Part shown: positions 1 to 7,291 of the stretch, in pieces
How the letters are laid out: every line of letters begins with the position of its first letter
How positions within the stretch are numbered: the first letter of the stretch is position 1
Source: Actinomycetota bacterium
GTDB taxonomy: Bacteria; Actinomycetota; Actinomycetes; Streptosporangiales; Streptosporangiaceae
NCBI GenBank assembly: GCA_027314515.1
Contig: DAHVAR010000044.1
Coordinates: 1 to 48,428 of the forward strand
DNA length: 48,428 nucleotides
Direction of reading: 5' to 3'
Notes under the pieces: generated by a model
The model's input: only the letters and a program-made list of their open reading frames with translations
Databases searched by the model: none
Told to the model about the DNA's origin: nothing
Translations under genes and position numbers: made by a program

Positions 1-1
1 T

Positions 2-361
2 GCCACCACCAGCGGGCGTTTCTCGCTGATGGAGCGCTCGCTGCCACCGGGCGGCCGGATGCCGCCCCCGCACCGGCACGCCGGGTGCGCGGAGGCGTTC
101 TTCGTGCTGGACGGCGATGTCACGTTCGTCCTTGACGGCACAGATTACGTCCGGGGAACGGGCTGTTTCGTGCTGGTGCCCGACGGCGCCTCGCACACCT
201 TCGGCAACCGCGGCGGGCAGACGGCCCGGCTGCTCGTTGTGCACGCCCCGGCGATGGACGGCTATTTCACCGAACTGGAGCAGCTATGGTCGGGCTCCGA
301 GCCGCCCGCTGCCGAGGCCGAGCGTGCGCTGATGGACCGGTACGGCATGCTTCCCGGCTGA
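2..361 (+). CDS. cupin domain protein, 5' end outside the window
   Basis: The frame is open from base 2, so the gene starts upstream of the window; an internal ATG lies at 29. The visible 119 residues form a small single-domain cupin. A glycine/proline-rich first motif carries the metal-ligand pattern PPHRHAGCAEAFFVLDGDV (His-x-His and then Glu). A second motif ends in VPDGASHTFGNRG, with the third histidine. Cupins with a complete His/His/Glu/His set usually bind a metal and act as dioxygenases, isomerases or small-molecule sensors; the substrate cannot be read from sequence. The C-terminal tail is acidic and helical. It is followed by a MerR-type promoter. Confidence 0.8.
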   Translation, partial: ATTSGRFSLMERSLPPGGRMPPPHRHAGCAEAFFVLDGDVTFVLDGTDYVRGTGCFVLVPDGASHTFGNRGGQTARLLVVHAPAMDGYFTELEQLWSGSEPPAAEAERALMDRYGMLPG

Positions 362-373
362 CATGCGCTGGGG

Positions 374-402
374 TTGACCTGCAGTCGGCTTGAGGATTTA
401 GC
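374..402 (+). promoter_or_regulatory. MerR-type promoter/operator
   Basis: A TTGACC -35-like hexamer lies at 374-379. Over the spacer sits an imperfect dyad, CCTGCAG (378-384) and CTTGAGG (389-395), matching the CCTCAAG/CTTGAGG arms common in MerR-family operators (right arm perfect, left arm 5 of 7). TTTAGC/TAGCGT follows as a possible -10 at a long spacing. Long, dyad-filled spacers are the signature of MerR-controlled promoters. A MerR-like fragment is encoded just downstream. Confidence 0.5.
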
Positions 403-521
403 GTGCAGCTCATGAACAGCCAACCCGCGCAGCCCATGCCGGTTGCGTGCACGCTGAGCACCGCTGATGCCGCTAGGCAAATCGACAGCCGCGCTGCGTC
501 CGCTGTGCGTGCGCGCCGAGC

Positions 522-890
522 GTGCACCCGGCTATGCAGTGCACCGCCGCGGCGATTCGCTACGAGCAGCGCGGCCTGGTGACCCCGCTCCGGCGATCGG
601 GCGGGCAGCGAAGCTTCTCCCCCGTCGCGGTGCGCCAGATCCAGGTGGTGACCGTGGTGCGGCAGGCAGGGTTCACCCGCGCGGAGATCAGCAACCTCAT
701 CAGGTTGCGCCGGTCTGGCCGACGAGTACGCGACAGGCTGATCGCCTGCAAGAGAGCTGAGGTCCAGCGCGACATCCGCCGCCGCTCGATGGCCCGTCCT
801 AGAACCCCGCCACCGGGTCGAAGCGCACGGCGGCGGTCCGGCGAGTGCGCCAGGCCGACAGGGCAAGCCACAACAGGACCGCCAGCATGA
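522..890 (+). pseudogene. MerR-family regulator remnant
   Basis: From the GTG at 522 the frame reads AAIRYEQRGLVTPLRRSGG, then a wing and a second helix (QIQVVTVVRQAGFTRAEISNL), which is the MerR DNA-binding pattern 'IRYYE..GL..P.R...G.R.y....v..l.fi..a...GF...EI'. The first helix of the MerR domain (IGELA..TGVS) is missing, one tyrosine of the RYYE motif is gone, and the C-terminal third is low-complexity Arg/Pro sequence running 92 bases into the opposite membrane gene. In another frame, ATG 412 opens a short run (PMPVACTLSTADAARQID) that does not continue into the HTH frame. I read the locus as a deleted and frame-shifted MerR gene still sitting behind its own operator-like promoter. A functional minimal protein is not excluded. 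Confidence 0.45.
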
Positions 891-2334
891 GGAAGGCAGC
901 TGGCCAGAAGCCGTAGCCGAGCAGGATGATCGCGCCCGCGCCAGCGGCGGCCTGGCCTGCGTCTTCGGGAATCAGCAGTCGCCCGGCCGATGTGCCAGGG
1001 GCTGACGCTCCATTGCGGATCCGGCGATGAACCCGCAGCCGTGTGATGAGCAACGTCAGCGCGAAGCTGGCGGCCAGGAATACTGCCGGGATCGTGTCGC
1101 CGGGCGGGTCACCCTGGGCCCAGTGCCAGCTGCCGCCGAGATCGGCGCCGACGATGGCGCCGCGCCACACCTTGATGGTGAGCGGGGTGCGCTGGTTCTC
1201 GTCGGCCATTGCAGCGCGCGCGAGCGCGCTGCTGTCCCCGTCGAAGGTGGTCCAGGTGTTGATGACCCCGTCGCTGGTCACGTAGGACACATCCGCGTAG
1301 TTGCCATTGCCTTGGAGCGGCGTGCGCACACCGTTCACGGTGGCGGTGAAGTCGCCGGCGCAAGTGTCCAGGTTTGTCTCGCCGGCGCAGGCGGGCGCGT
1401 GCCGGAAGGCACGTGCTGCCGCGCCGTCGTTGGCCGTCAGCAGGGTGCCGAACAGCACGGCGACCGTCAGCCCCGGCATGACCAAGGGCATGGCGCGGCC
1501 GCGCAGGACCGCAGCCCAGCGGGTGGCCAGCAGGAGGCTCCGGACCGGCGCGGCGGCCCGGGTCGTGGGCGATCCCGCCATCGCCGCCGGTCGCAATGCG
1601 CGCGGGAAAAACGGCGCTGCGCCGACGGCCGCCGGATGGGCGCGGTTGCGTCGCTGTGCGGCGACAAGGAGCCACCCGGACAGGCCGAGCACGACCGCGA
1701 GCGCCGCGCCGGTAGCCGCCAGGTCAGGGCCGAGCCTCGACGGCCTGCCGCCGAGCCCGTGGCCGCCGATCGCGATGACTGCGGCGCCGAGGCCAAGTGC
1801 CATGATGCCCGCCGCGGTGGCCGGCCGCAGCGGGGGCTGCCGGCCGAGGATGCGGTTGCGTCGCATCGCCAGCGCGCCGAGGACGAAGAAGAGCCCGACC
1901 CCGGCAGCTTGCTCGCTCTCCCCGAGGTCCCTGGTGGCTGCCACGTCGGGGACCGCAGCGGTCGGCTCGGTCCGGCCGTCAGCCGACACCGACACTGGAA
2001 TCCCGCGCCACATGGTCACCAGCGCGGGATCACCGTCGACAGCGTAGCCGAGCAGCGGGCTGTCCGCGGCGAAGGTGACGTGCACGACGCCGTTACTGGT
2101 CTGTACATCCATCGCATAGTCGGGGCTCTTGCCGCCGACCTCGGCGACGCCGGCGATCGTACCCGGCACAGCCTGCCGGCAGTCGGCGGTGAGCGGCACG
2201 CTGGCCGGGCACGCTCCCGCGCTCGCGTAGGCAGAGGCTTCCGTTGCCTGGCGGACGGCGGCGACGCCCAGGATGCCGCCGCCGATAAGGCAGCCAATGC
2301 CGAGAACAAGGCAGAACACCCACGCGAAGCGCAC
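799..2334 (-). CDS. multi-pass membrane protein of unknown function
   Basis: About 511 residues. I chose the GTG at 2334 because GGAAGGAG (about 2346-2353) lies 11 bases upstream; the frame stays open to a further start at 2376. One N-terminal helix (FAWVFCLVLGIGCLIGGGIL) is followed by an extracytoplasmic segment with cysteines (about residues 35-130). Helices follow near residues 145, 180, 210, 295, 415 and 470, with a second exported cysteine-containing loop (about 310-400). The layout is duplicated: TM, Cys-rich exported domain, TM pair, repeated twice. I do not recognise a named family; actinomycetes carry many such proteins. The gene lies 148 bases downstream of the TetR gene in the same orientation and could be co-transcribed with it. 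Confidence 0.7.
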   Translation of the reverse strand: MRFAWVFCLVLGIGCLIGGGILGVAAVRQATEASAYASAGACPASVPLTADCRQAVPGTIAGVAEVGGKSPDYAMDVQTSNGVVHVTFAADSPLLGYAVDGDPALVTMWRGIPVSVSADGRTEPTAAVPDVAATRDLGESEQAAGVGLFFVLGALAMRRNRILGRQPPLRPATAAGIMALGLGAAVIAIGGHGLGGRPSRLGPDLAATGAALAVVLGLSGWLLVAAQRRNRAHPAAVGAAPFFPRALRPAAMAGSPTTRAAAPVRSLLLATRWAAVLRGRAMPLVMPGLTVAVLFGTLLTANDGAAARAFRHAPACAGETNLDTCAGDFTATVNGVRTPLQGNGNYADVSYVTSDGVINTWTTFDGDSSALARAAMADENQRTPLTIKVWRGAIVGADLGGSWHWAQGDPPGDTIPAVFLAASFALTLLITRLRVHRRIRNGASAPGTSAGRLLIPEDAGQAAAGAGAIILLGYGFWPAAFLMLAVLLWLALSAWRTRRTAAVRFDPVAGF

Positions 2335-2482
2335 TGCGATCGGATCTCCTTCCGGCATGTCGTCTGAACAGTACAAGCCAGATGGCGGATGCGGAAGAAA
2401 TGTCCGTCTACCGGGGGACGGCGACTGCGGACGGTCAGGGCGGCCGCGCGGTTTGCGCCGTTCCCGGCCGTGCGATCCGCTG

Positions 2483-3115
2483 TCAGGTCGGCGTACCGAG
2501 CAGGTTCCCGCTGTCCGACGATCCCGGCCCCCGGGCGACCCCGGCGAGAACGGTGGTGATCATCCGGCAGACGGCAGCGGGCTCCGGCGCGGCACCTTTC
2601 TGGTCGGCGAACAGCAAGTGCGCGGCCCCTATCAGCGTCGGGGCGAGCGTGCCGATGTCGGCATCGGCCGCGATGCGGCCCAGGTCGCGCTCCGCGGTCA
2701 GGTAGCTGGCGACCATCGCCACCGCTTCGGTCAGCAAGGGAACGCCCGTTGGCCACACGCGCCGCAGCCGGACGCGCAGTTCAAACCGGAACGTGACAAG
2801 GGCGACCATCGCGACGGCAACCGAGCTGAACAAGGCAGTGACTGCGACCGCGAGATTGCCAGTGATGGTGCCGGTGCCGGCGGCTCTGCGCAAGGCCTCG
2901 GCCTGGGTTTGCATCCGGTCGCGGCGATCCAGCACGAGCTCGGCCAGGAACGCGTCGAAGTCCTCGAAGTGCCGGTACAGGACTCCCTTTGCGCAGCCTG
3001 CATCGGTGGTCACGGCGCGGCTCGTCAGGGCGTTCGGGCCGTCCCGGAGCAGCACACGCTCAGCCGCATCGAATAGCTGATCGCGCACGTCGCGAATGTG
3101 CACACCGGTTGGCAC
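2483..3115 (-). CDS. TetR-family transcriptional regulator
   Basis: About 210 residues. The GTG at 3115 is preferred because AAAGGA lies about 10 bases upstream; the frame also opens at 3163, but that start would cover the operator. The N-terminal TetR HTH is clear: an amphipathic first helix (RDQLFDAAERVLLRDG), then LTSRAVTTDAGCAKGVLYRHF, which matches the recognition helix pattern 'T...IA..AGVs.g.lY.hF'. The C-terminal ligand/dimer domain (about 65-200) is hydrophobic and unremarkable. The gene is divergent from a methyltransferase gene, and the 76-base gap contains two 16-bp palindromes, so autoregulation and control of the methyltransferase are likely (inference). Confidence 0.9.
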   Translation of the reverse strand: MPTGVHIRDVRDQLFDAAERVLLRDGPNALTSRAVTTDAGCAKGVLYRHFEDFDAFLAELVLDRRDRMQTQAEALRRAAGTGTITGNLAVAVTALFSSVAVAMVALVTFRFELRVRLRRVWPTGVPLLTEAVAMVASYLTAERDLGRIAADADIGTLAPTLIGAAHLLFADQKGAAPEPAAVCRMITTVLAGVARGPGSSDSGNLLGTPT

Positions 3116-3133
3116 CGCGCGTCGTTCCTTTCT

Positions 3134-3159
3134 GGTCGCCGGTCGCCGGTCGCCGGTCG
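3134..3159. repeat. 7-bp tandem repeat
   Basis: Three full copies and one partial copy of GGTCGCC lie between the TetR start and its operators. If the TetR gene started at the more distal ATG (3163), the repeat would be translated as low-complexity sequence, which is another reason to prefer the GTG at 3115. Confidence 0.8.
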
Positions 3160-3163
3160 ACAA

Positions 3164-3199
3164 GTGGGCATGTGCTCACTACAGTGGGCACATGCCCAC
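3164..3199. promoter_or_regulatory. paired palindromes, probable TetR operator
   Basis: There are two 16-bp sites of 7-2-7 form. Site 1 (3164-3179) is GTGGGCA-TG-TGCTCAC with one mismatch between arms. Site 2 (3184-3199) is GTGGGCA-CA-TGCCCAC with perfect arms. The centres are 20 bp apart, so both lie on the same helix face. Site 2 covers the ATG of the methyltransferase at 3192. Position and symmetry fit binding by two dimers of the divergently encoded TetR protein. Confidence 0.75.
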
Positions 3200-4088
3200 T
3201 ATATCGTCAGGCCGAGCAGGGCAGCCACCGCGGCCGGAGCAACCGGGGCCAACGCCACCGGAGCCGGAGCCACCGGAGCGAGCGATCTCCTACGATCCCC
3301 GGTCCCAGCGAATCCGGCAGGTAGCCGAGTCATTCGGCGCGGACGCCGGGCGATACGACCGGACGCGACCCCGCTACCCCGACGAGATGGTGGCGCGAAT
3401 CGTCGCCGCCAGCCCCGGCGCCGACGTTGTCGATGTCGGCTGCGGCACCGGCACCGCATCCCGGCAGTTCCAGGCGGCCGGGTGCAGGGTGCTCGGCGTC
3501 GAGCCCGACGCCCGGATGGCCGACTTCGCGCGGCACACCGGGGTCGATGTCGAGGTGGCGACGTTCGAGGACTGGCAGCCGGCCGGGCGGAAGTTCGATG
3601 CAGTCATCGCTGGCACGGCCTGGCACTGGGTGGACCCGGTCGTCGGTGCGGCCAAGGCGGCCCGGGTGCTGCGACCGGGCGGCCGCCTCGCGCCGTTTCA
3701 TCACGTGTTCCAGGCCCCGCCGGAGCTGACGGAGGCGGTCGGCAGGGTGTACCGGCAGGTTGCGCCGGACTCTCCGGTGATCCCCGGCCATCGGCCGACG
3801 GGGTCGGCGCTGGACCTTTACCAGCCGTTGTTCGCAAGGATCGCCGACGGGATCCGCGAGGCAGGCGGGTTCGGCGAGCCGGAGCAGTGGCGGTTCGACT
3901 GGAAGCGCACCTACACCAGGGACGAGTGGCTGGACCAGTTGCCCACGCTCGGTGGACTCACTCAGGTCCCGGCGGGAAAGCTGGCCATCGTGACGGAGAG
4001 TGCCGGAGCCGCGATCGACGCGATGGGCGGCAGCTTCACGATGGCCTACACCACGGTTGTCGTCACCGCGGTCCGCGCCGGTCGATAG
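3192..4088 (+). CDS. class I SAM-dependent methyltransferase
   Basis: About 298 residues. The SAM-binding motif I is VVDVGCGTGTASRQF (about residues 80-94). An acidic residue at the end of strand 2 (VLGVEPDARM) and motif III/post-III (FDAVIAGTAWHWVD, then VLRPGGRL) are also present. The pattern FGADAGRYDRTRPRYP before motif I and AWHWVDP after it are typical of the small actinobacterial Methyltransf_11/25 enzymes annotated as 'class I SAM-dependent methyltransferase'; the substrate is unknown. The ATG at 3192 lies inside an operator palindrome and has no Shine-Dalgarno sequence. The first ~35 residues are Pro/Glu-rich and outside the domain, so the start is uncertain. The gene is probably repressed by the divergent TetR protein. 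Confidence 0.85.
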   Translation: MPTISSGRAGQPPRPEQPGPTPPEPEPPERAISYDPRSQRIRQVAESFGADAGRYDRTRPRYPDEMVARIVAASPGADVVDVGCGTGTASRQFQAAGCRVLGVEPDARMADFARHTGVDVEVATFEDWQPAGRKFDAVIAGTAWHWVDPVVGAAKAARVLRPGGRLAPFHHVFQAPPELTEAVGRVYRQVAPDSPVIPGHRPTGSALDLYQPLFARIADGIREAGGFGEPEQWRFDWKRTYTRDEWLDQLPTLGGLTQVPAGKLAIVTESAGAAIDAMGGSFTMAYTTVVVTAVRAGR

Positions 4089-4097
4089 CAGCCCAAG

Positions 4098-4222
4098 ACG
4101 TTTCATGGGTTTGCCGACCATAGACCGGTCTATAACGGGCGGCAGAACGGCACGATCCCGTGAAGTGTTGGTCCGGACCCGTGAAACGTCGGTCCGGGTC
4201 CATGAAACGTCGGCGCCTGCCG
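4098..4222. repeat. intergenic repeat cluster with a 14-bp palindrome
   Basis: This lies between the methyltransferase stop and the DUF2332 start. A perfect palindrome ATAGACCGGTCTAT lies at 4120-4133. Three direct 21-bp units begin at 4160, 4181 and 4202, sharing TGAAacGTcGGtCCgg-like cores (units 2 and 3 contain TGAAACGTCGG exactly). An inverted copy of CCATGAAACGTC lies at about 4098-4109, before the palindrome. The arrangement looks like a multi-site regulator-binding region. No gene in the window obviously matches it. Confidence 0.6.
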
Positions 4223-4270
4223 GTGCAGGCGCGTTGCCGTGGCCGCAGTGGCGGACGGTAACGTCGGAAT

Positions 4271-5214
4271 GTGAGCATGAGCGGGCTCGACCCGGTCGCC
4301 AGTACCGCGGAGAACTACTGGCAGTGGGCGCGCGAAGCCCGCGGCCTCAGCGAGGCCTACGAGTCGCTCGCGAACGCGGTCGCCGCCGACCAACTCGTGC
4401 TGGCTTTCCTCTGCTGTTCGCCGCGGCGCGGTACCTACTCGGCAGGCCGGCCGCGATCGGCGATCTGCGTGCGCTGGTCAGCGAGAGACCGGCTGACCTG
4501 TCCCGGATCATGCTGGCGCGGCGTACGCAGACCAACGAGCCTGCGCGCTGCGCCACGCTGCTGCCCGCCCTCGCGCAACTGACCGAGCCAGTAGCGCTGA
4601 TCGAGGTCGGCGCGAGCGCGGGACTCACCCTGCTGTTCGACCGCTATTCCTACGACTACGACGGCCAGCAGGTGGCCGCGCCGGACGGGGCTGCGCCAGT
4701 GCTGCGCTGCGGGGTGCGCGGTCCGGTGCCCGTGCCGGACCAGGTGCCGGCGATAGTCTGGCGTGCCGGGCTCGACCTCAATCCGCTCGACGTGACCAGC
4801 GACGATGACATGCACTGGCTGTCGTGCCTGGTCTGGCCAGGCGAGGGCGACAGGGAGCAGCGGCTGGCCGCCGCGATCACGGCCGCCCGCCGCGATCCGC
4901 CTCCCGTGTACCGCGGCGACTTGCGCACGGACCTGGTGGCCCTGGCCGACCGCGCTCCCGCCGGGGCCACGCTGGTCATCTACCACTCCGCGGTGCTGGC
5001 ATACCTGTCAGCGCACGACCGTCAGCAGTTCGCCCGCACCGTCCGCGAGCTGGACTGCGTCTGGCTGGCCAATGAGGCACCTGGGGTAGTGCCCGGTGTT
5101 CCCGAGCCCGCCGGCTACCGCGGTCCGGGGCCGTTCCTGCTGGTGCGTGACGGCGAGGCGACGCTGGCAATGACCGAGGGGCATGGTGGCTGGGTGCACT
5201 GGCTCCAGGTTTGA
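4271..5214 (+). pseudogene. DUF2332 family protein, frame broken by an internal deletion
   Basis: From GTG 4271 the frame begins with a normal DUF2332 N-terminus (AENYWQWAREARGLSEAYES, then LANAVAADQLVLAF), but it runs out of family sequence at about 4405. The family resumes in the neighbouring frame with FPLLFAAARYLLG and continues to 5214. That part holds LIEVGASAGLTLLFDRYSYD, LDLNPLDV, a Trp-x-x-cys-leu-val-trp-pro segment and the C-terminal GWVHWLQV. Roughly ten residues normally between the two parts are also absent, so this is a short deletion plus frame change rather than a lone miscalled base. A TAACGT box lies 6 bases before GTG 4271, as for a leaderless mRNA. Intact members are about 330 residues; the function is unknown, and the GASAG motif recalls a methyltransferase-like fold. 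Confidence 0.75.
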
Positions 5215-5244
5215 CCGGCCGGGCCACTCGCGGCCGCTGCCGGG

Positions 5245-5820
5245 CTAGGGCTGACCGGGCTGGTTTGCGTCAGGGCGGTAGCCGGACTCTGTGTACTGCA
5301 CGTAGCGTTCGAAGACTTCGGTGACGCCCTGGCGGTCGCCGGTAGCGAGCAGGTCGAGCAGCAGGCCACGGGTGACGGCGACGGCCAGCCGGGCTTCTAG
5401 CCGTGCGGTCCGCTCGTCCAGGCCGGCTTCCCTGCTGAGGGCGGGCGCGATCGCGGTGACCCACGGCTCTATCGCGTTGCCGAGGAATTCTTCGGTGCCG
5501 GGACGGCCGACCAGCGCCTGGCCGTATAGCTCGAAGAACAGGCGTTCGGCTGGCCACAGCACCGGGTCACTGAAGTGCTGCCAGAGGCGCCGGGCGTCGA
5601 CGGCGACCAGTTGTGCCACCTCGGCTCGCTGGGCTTCCTCGACCGCGTAGGCGACCGCCGTCAGCAGGCCCTCCCGTGACCCGAAGTGGTACAGCAGCAT
5701 CCGGTGGCTGGTGCCGATTGCCCTGGCCAGCTCGCGCAGGCTCATGCCCGCGATCCCGCCGTGCATGGCCTGCTCTAGCGCGGCAGCCAGCAGGCGCTCC
5801 CGCGGTTGCGACGCTGTCAT
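5245..5820 (-). CDS. TetR-family transcriptional regulator
   Basis: About 191 residues from the ATG at 5820; upstream in-frame starts at 5835 and 5844 fall inside the operator palindromes and are less likely. HTH: RERLLAAALEQAMHGGIAGM, then LRELARAIGTSHRMLLYHFG, in which the recognition helix ends in the typical LYHF. A TetR_C-like effector domain fills about 65-185. The gene is divergent from the SRPBCC gene, with two abutting 16-bp palindromes in the 69-base gap, and convergent with the broken DUF2332 gene. Confidence 0.9.
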   Translation of the reverse strand: MTASQPRERLLAAALEQAMHGGIAGMSLRELARAIGTSHRMLLYHFGSREGLLTAVAYAVEEAQRAEVAQLVAVDARRLWQHFSDPVLWPAERLFFELYGQALVGRPGTEEFLGNAIEPWVTAIAPALSREAGLDERTARLEARLAVAVTRGLLLDLLATGDRQGVTEVFERYVQYTESGYRPDANQPGQP

Positions 5821-5827
5821 AGTTAAG

Positions 5828-5859
5828 TGTACCATCTGGTTCATGTACCAAGTGGTACA
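5828..5859. promoter_or_regulatory. two abutting palindromes, probable TetR operator
   Basis: Site 1 (5828-5843) is TGTACCA-TC-TGGTTCA with one mismatch. Site 2 (5844-5859) is TGTACCA-AG-TGGTACA with perfect arms. Both have the 7-2-7 form seen at the other TetR locus (3164-3199), but the centre spacing is 16 bp instead of 20. They fill the gap between the divergent TetR and SRPBCC genes. Confidence 0.8.
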
Positions 5860-5889
5860 TGCGGGCTAGCTGGCCGGGAGCGTGGACCG

Positions 5890-6384
5890 ATGGGGAAGCT
5901 GCACGTCGAAGCCGAGCAGATCGCGGCCGCGGCAGCCGACGACGTCTGGGCGCTGGTCAGCGACATCACGACGTACTCCCGGTGGGGACCGTGGAGCGAA
6001 GCCGCCTACCGGTCCCCCGGTGAGACCTCACCGCGTGGTCCTGGAGCGGTCTACTGGCTGCGATCGTCGCGCCGCTACGGGCTCGTCCGCCCGGTCTCAG
6101 TCGAGAAGATCCTCGACGCCGAGGAAGGCAGGCGCCTGGCCTATACGGTGATCGGGGGCATTCCGGTCCGCAACTACCGCGCCGAGATCACCCTGACGCC
6201 AGCAGCCAGCGGGACGCACATCCGCTGGGCAGCGTCCTTCGATCAGACCTTGGCGGGCCGGCTGGTGCACCGCTCTCTCCGCAAGCTGTACCCGCAGGTC
6301 GTCGCCGGACTAGCGGCCGCCGCGGCAGAGGATGCGGCCGGCCGAATCTCGGGCAGCGAGCCCGCGAGCGACTCAGGCCGGTGA
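5890..6384 (+). CDS. SRPBCC family protein (polyketide cyclase/dehydrase-like)
   Basis: About 164 residues from the ATG at 5890, with GGGAG 9 bases upstream. The helix-grip (START-like) fold is indicated by the opening strand KLHVEAEQIAAAAADDVWAL, the SDITTYSRWGPW segment after the first helices, and alternating strands to TLTPAASGTHIRW and a long final helix. Such proteins hold hydrophobic ligands; many are annotated as polyketide cyclase/dehydrase without proof. It is the likely target of the divergent TetR repressor. The ligand is unknown. Confidence 0.85.
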   Translation: MGKLHVEAEQIAAAAADDVWALVSDITTYSRWGPWSEAAYRSPGETSPRGPGAVYWLRSSRRYGLVRPVSVEKILDAEEGRRLAYTVIGGIPVRNYRAEITLTPAASGTHIRWAASFDQTLAGRLVHRSLRKLYPQVVAGLAAAAAEDAAGRISGSEPASDSGR

Positions 6385-6456
6385 ACGGCAGAAAGACCGG
6401 TGACCGACAGGTGGCGTACCCGGCATCGAGCCCCGGCCACAACGAGCCCCGCCACA

Positions 6457-7291
6457 ATGGAGATCATGGGACTTCGGACGGCATTCACTGACCTGTTCTC
6501 GATACCGCACCCGATTGCGCTTGCGCCAATGGGCGGCTCGGCGGGCGGCGCCCTTGCCGCGGCAGTATCGGAAGGCGGCGGTCTCGGCCTGGTCGGCGGT
6601 GGACGTGAGGACGCCGGGTGACTTGCGACCGCTCGCGCCGGTCGTGCGCGGCGCCGGCGTGAAGCTGATCGTCCAGGTCACCAATCTGGACGAGGCCCGC
6701 CAGGCCGTTGATGCGGGCGCGGACGTCATCGTCGCGCAGGGCACCGAGGCGGGCGGGCACAGCGGGAAGGCGGGCAGGTCCACGATGTCGTTCGTCCCGG
6801 TGGTGGCCGATCTGGCGGCACCAACGCCGGTCCTGGCGGCCGGCGGGATCGCCGACGGCCGAGGCATCGCTGCAGCACTGGCGCTCGGGGCCGCCGGTGC
6901 CCTGATCGGGACCAGGTTCCTGGCAACGCCGGAATCGTTGGCTGACTCGTCAGTCCAAGAGGCGATCTTGGACAGCAACGGCGAGCAGACCGAGCGCAGC
7001 TCCGTGCTCGACATCGTCCGGGACACCGGCTGGCCGCGTGAGTACCTGGCGCGCACCGTCCGTCACCCGGTGATCGACCAGGGGCGCGGCCGCGAGGACG
7101 AACTAGCCGCCGACAGGGCCGCTAGGCCGGCATACCAGCGGGCAGTGGACCGGGGCGAACTGCCGCCGGTCCCGGTCTGGGCCAGCCAGGCAATTGACCT
7201 CATCACCGATATCAGGCCGGCCGCCGATCTCGTCGGTGACCTAGTCCGCGAGGCGGAGTCCGCACTGGCGCGGGTCAATCGCGGCCAGTGA
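6457..7291 (+). pseudogene. nitronate monooxygenase, internal deletion and frame change
   Basis: The first part (ATG 6457, alternative 6466) gives the family N-terminus, TDLFSIPHPIALAPMGG (FMN-binding region), then GGGLGLVGGG, and then stops at 6621. The C-terminal two thirds continue in another frame from about 6630: AGVKLIVQVTNLDEARQAVD, VIVAQGTEAGGHSG (phosphate-binding His/Gly region), PVLAAGGIADGRGI and GALIGTRFLATPE. Some 80-90 residues between the two parts are missing compared with the usual ~330-residue nitronate monooxygenase (2-nitropropane dioxygenase) fold. The loss of the catalytic middle makes it inactive as written. The 3' end overlaps the convergent monooxygenase gene by 17 bases. 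Confidence 0.75.

Noticed and set aside
2016-2756. 246-codon minus-strand frame bridging the TetR and membrane genes
   Set aside because: It is out of frame with two well-supported proteins and shows only Arg-rich low-complexity sequence.
4160-4222. CRISPR array (direct repeats of constant length)
   Set aside because: The 21-bp units abut each other without spacers and there are no cas genes.
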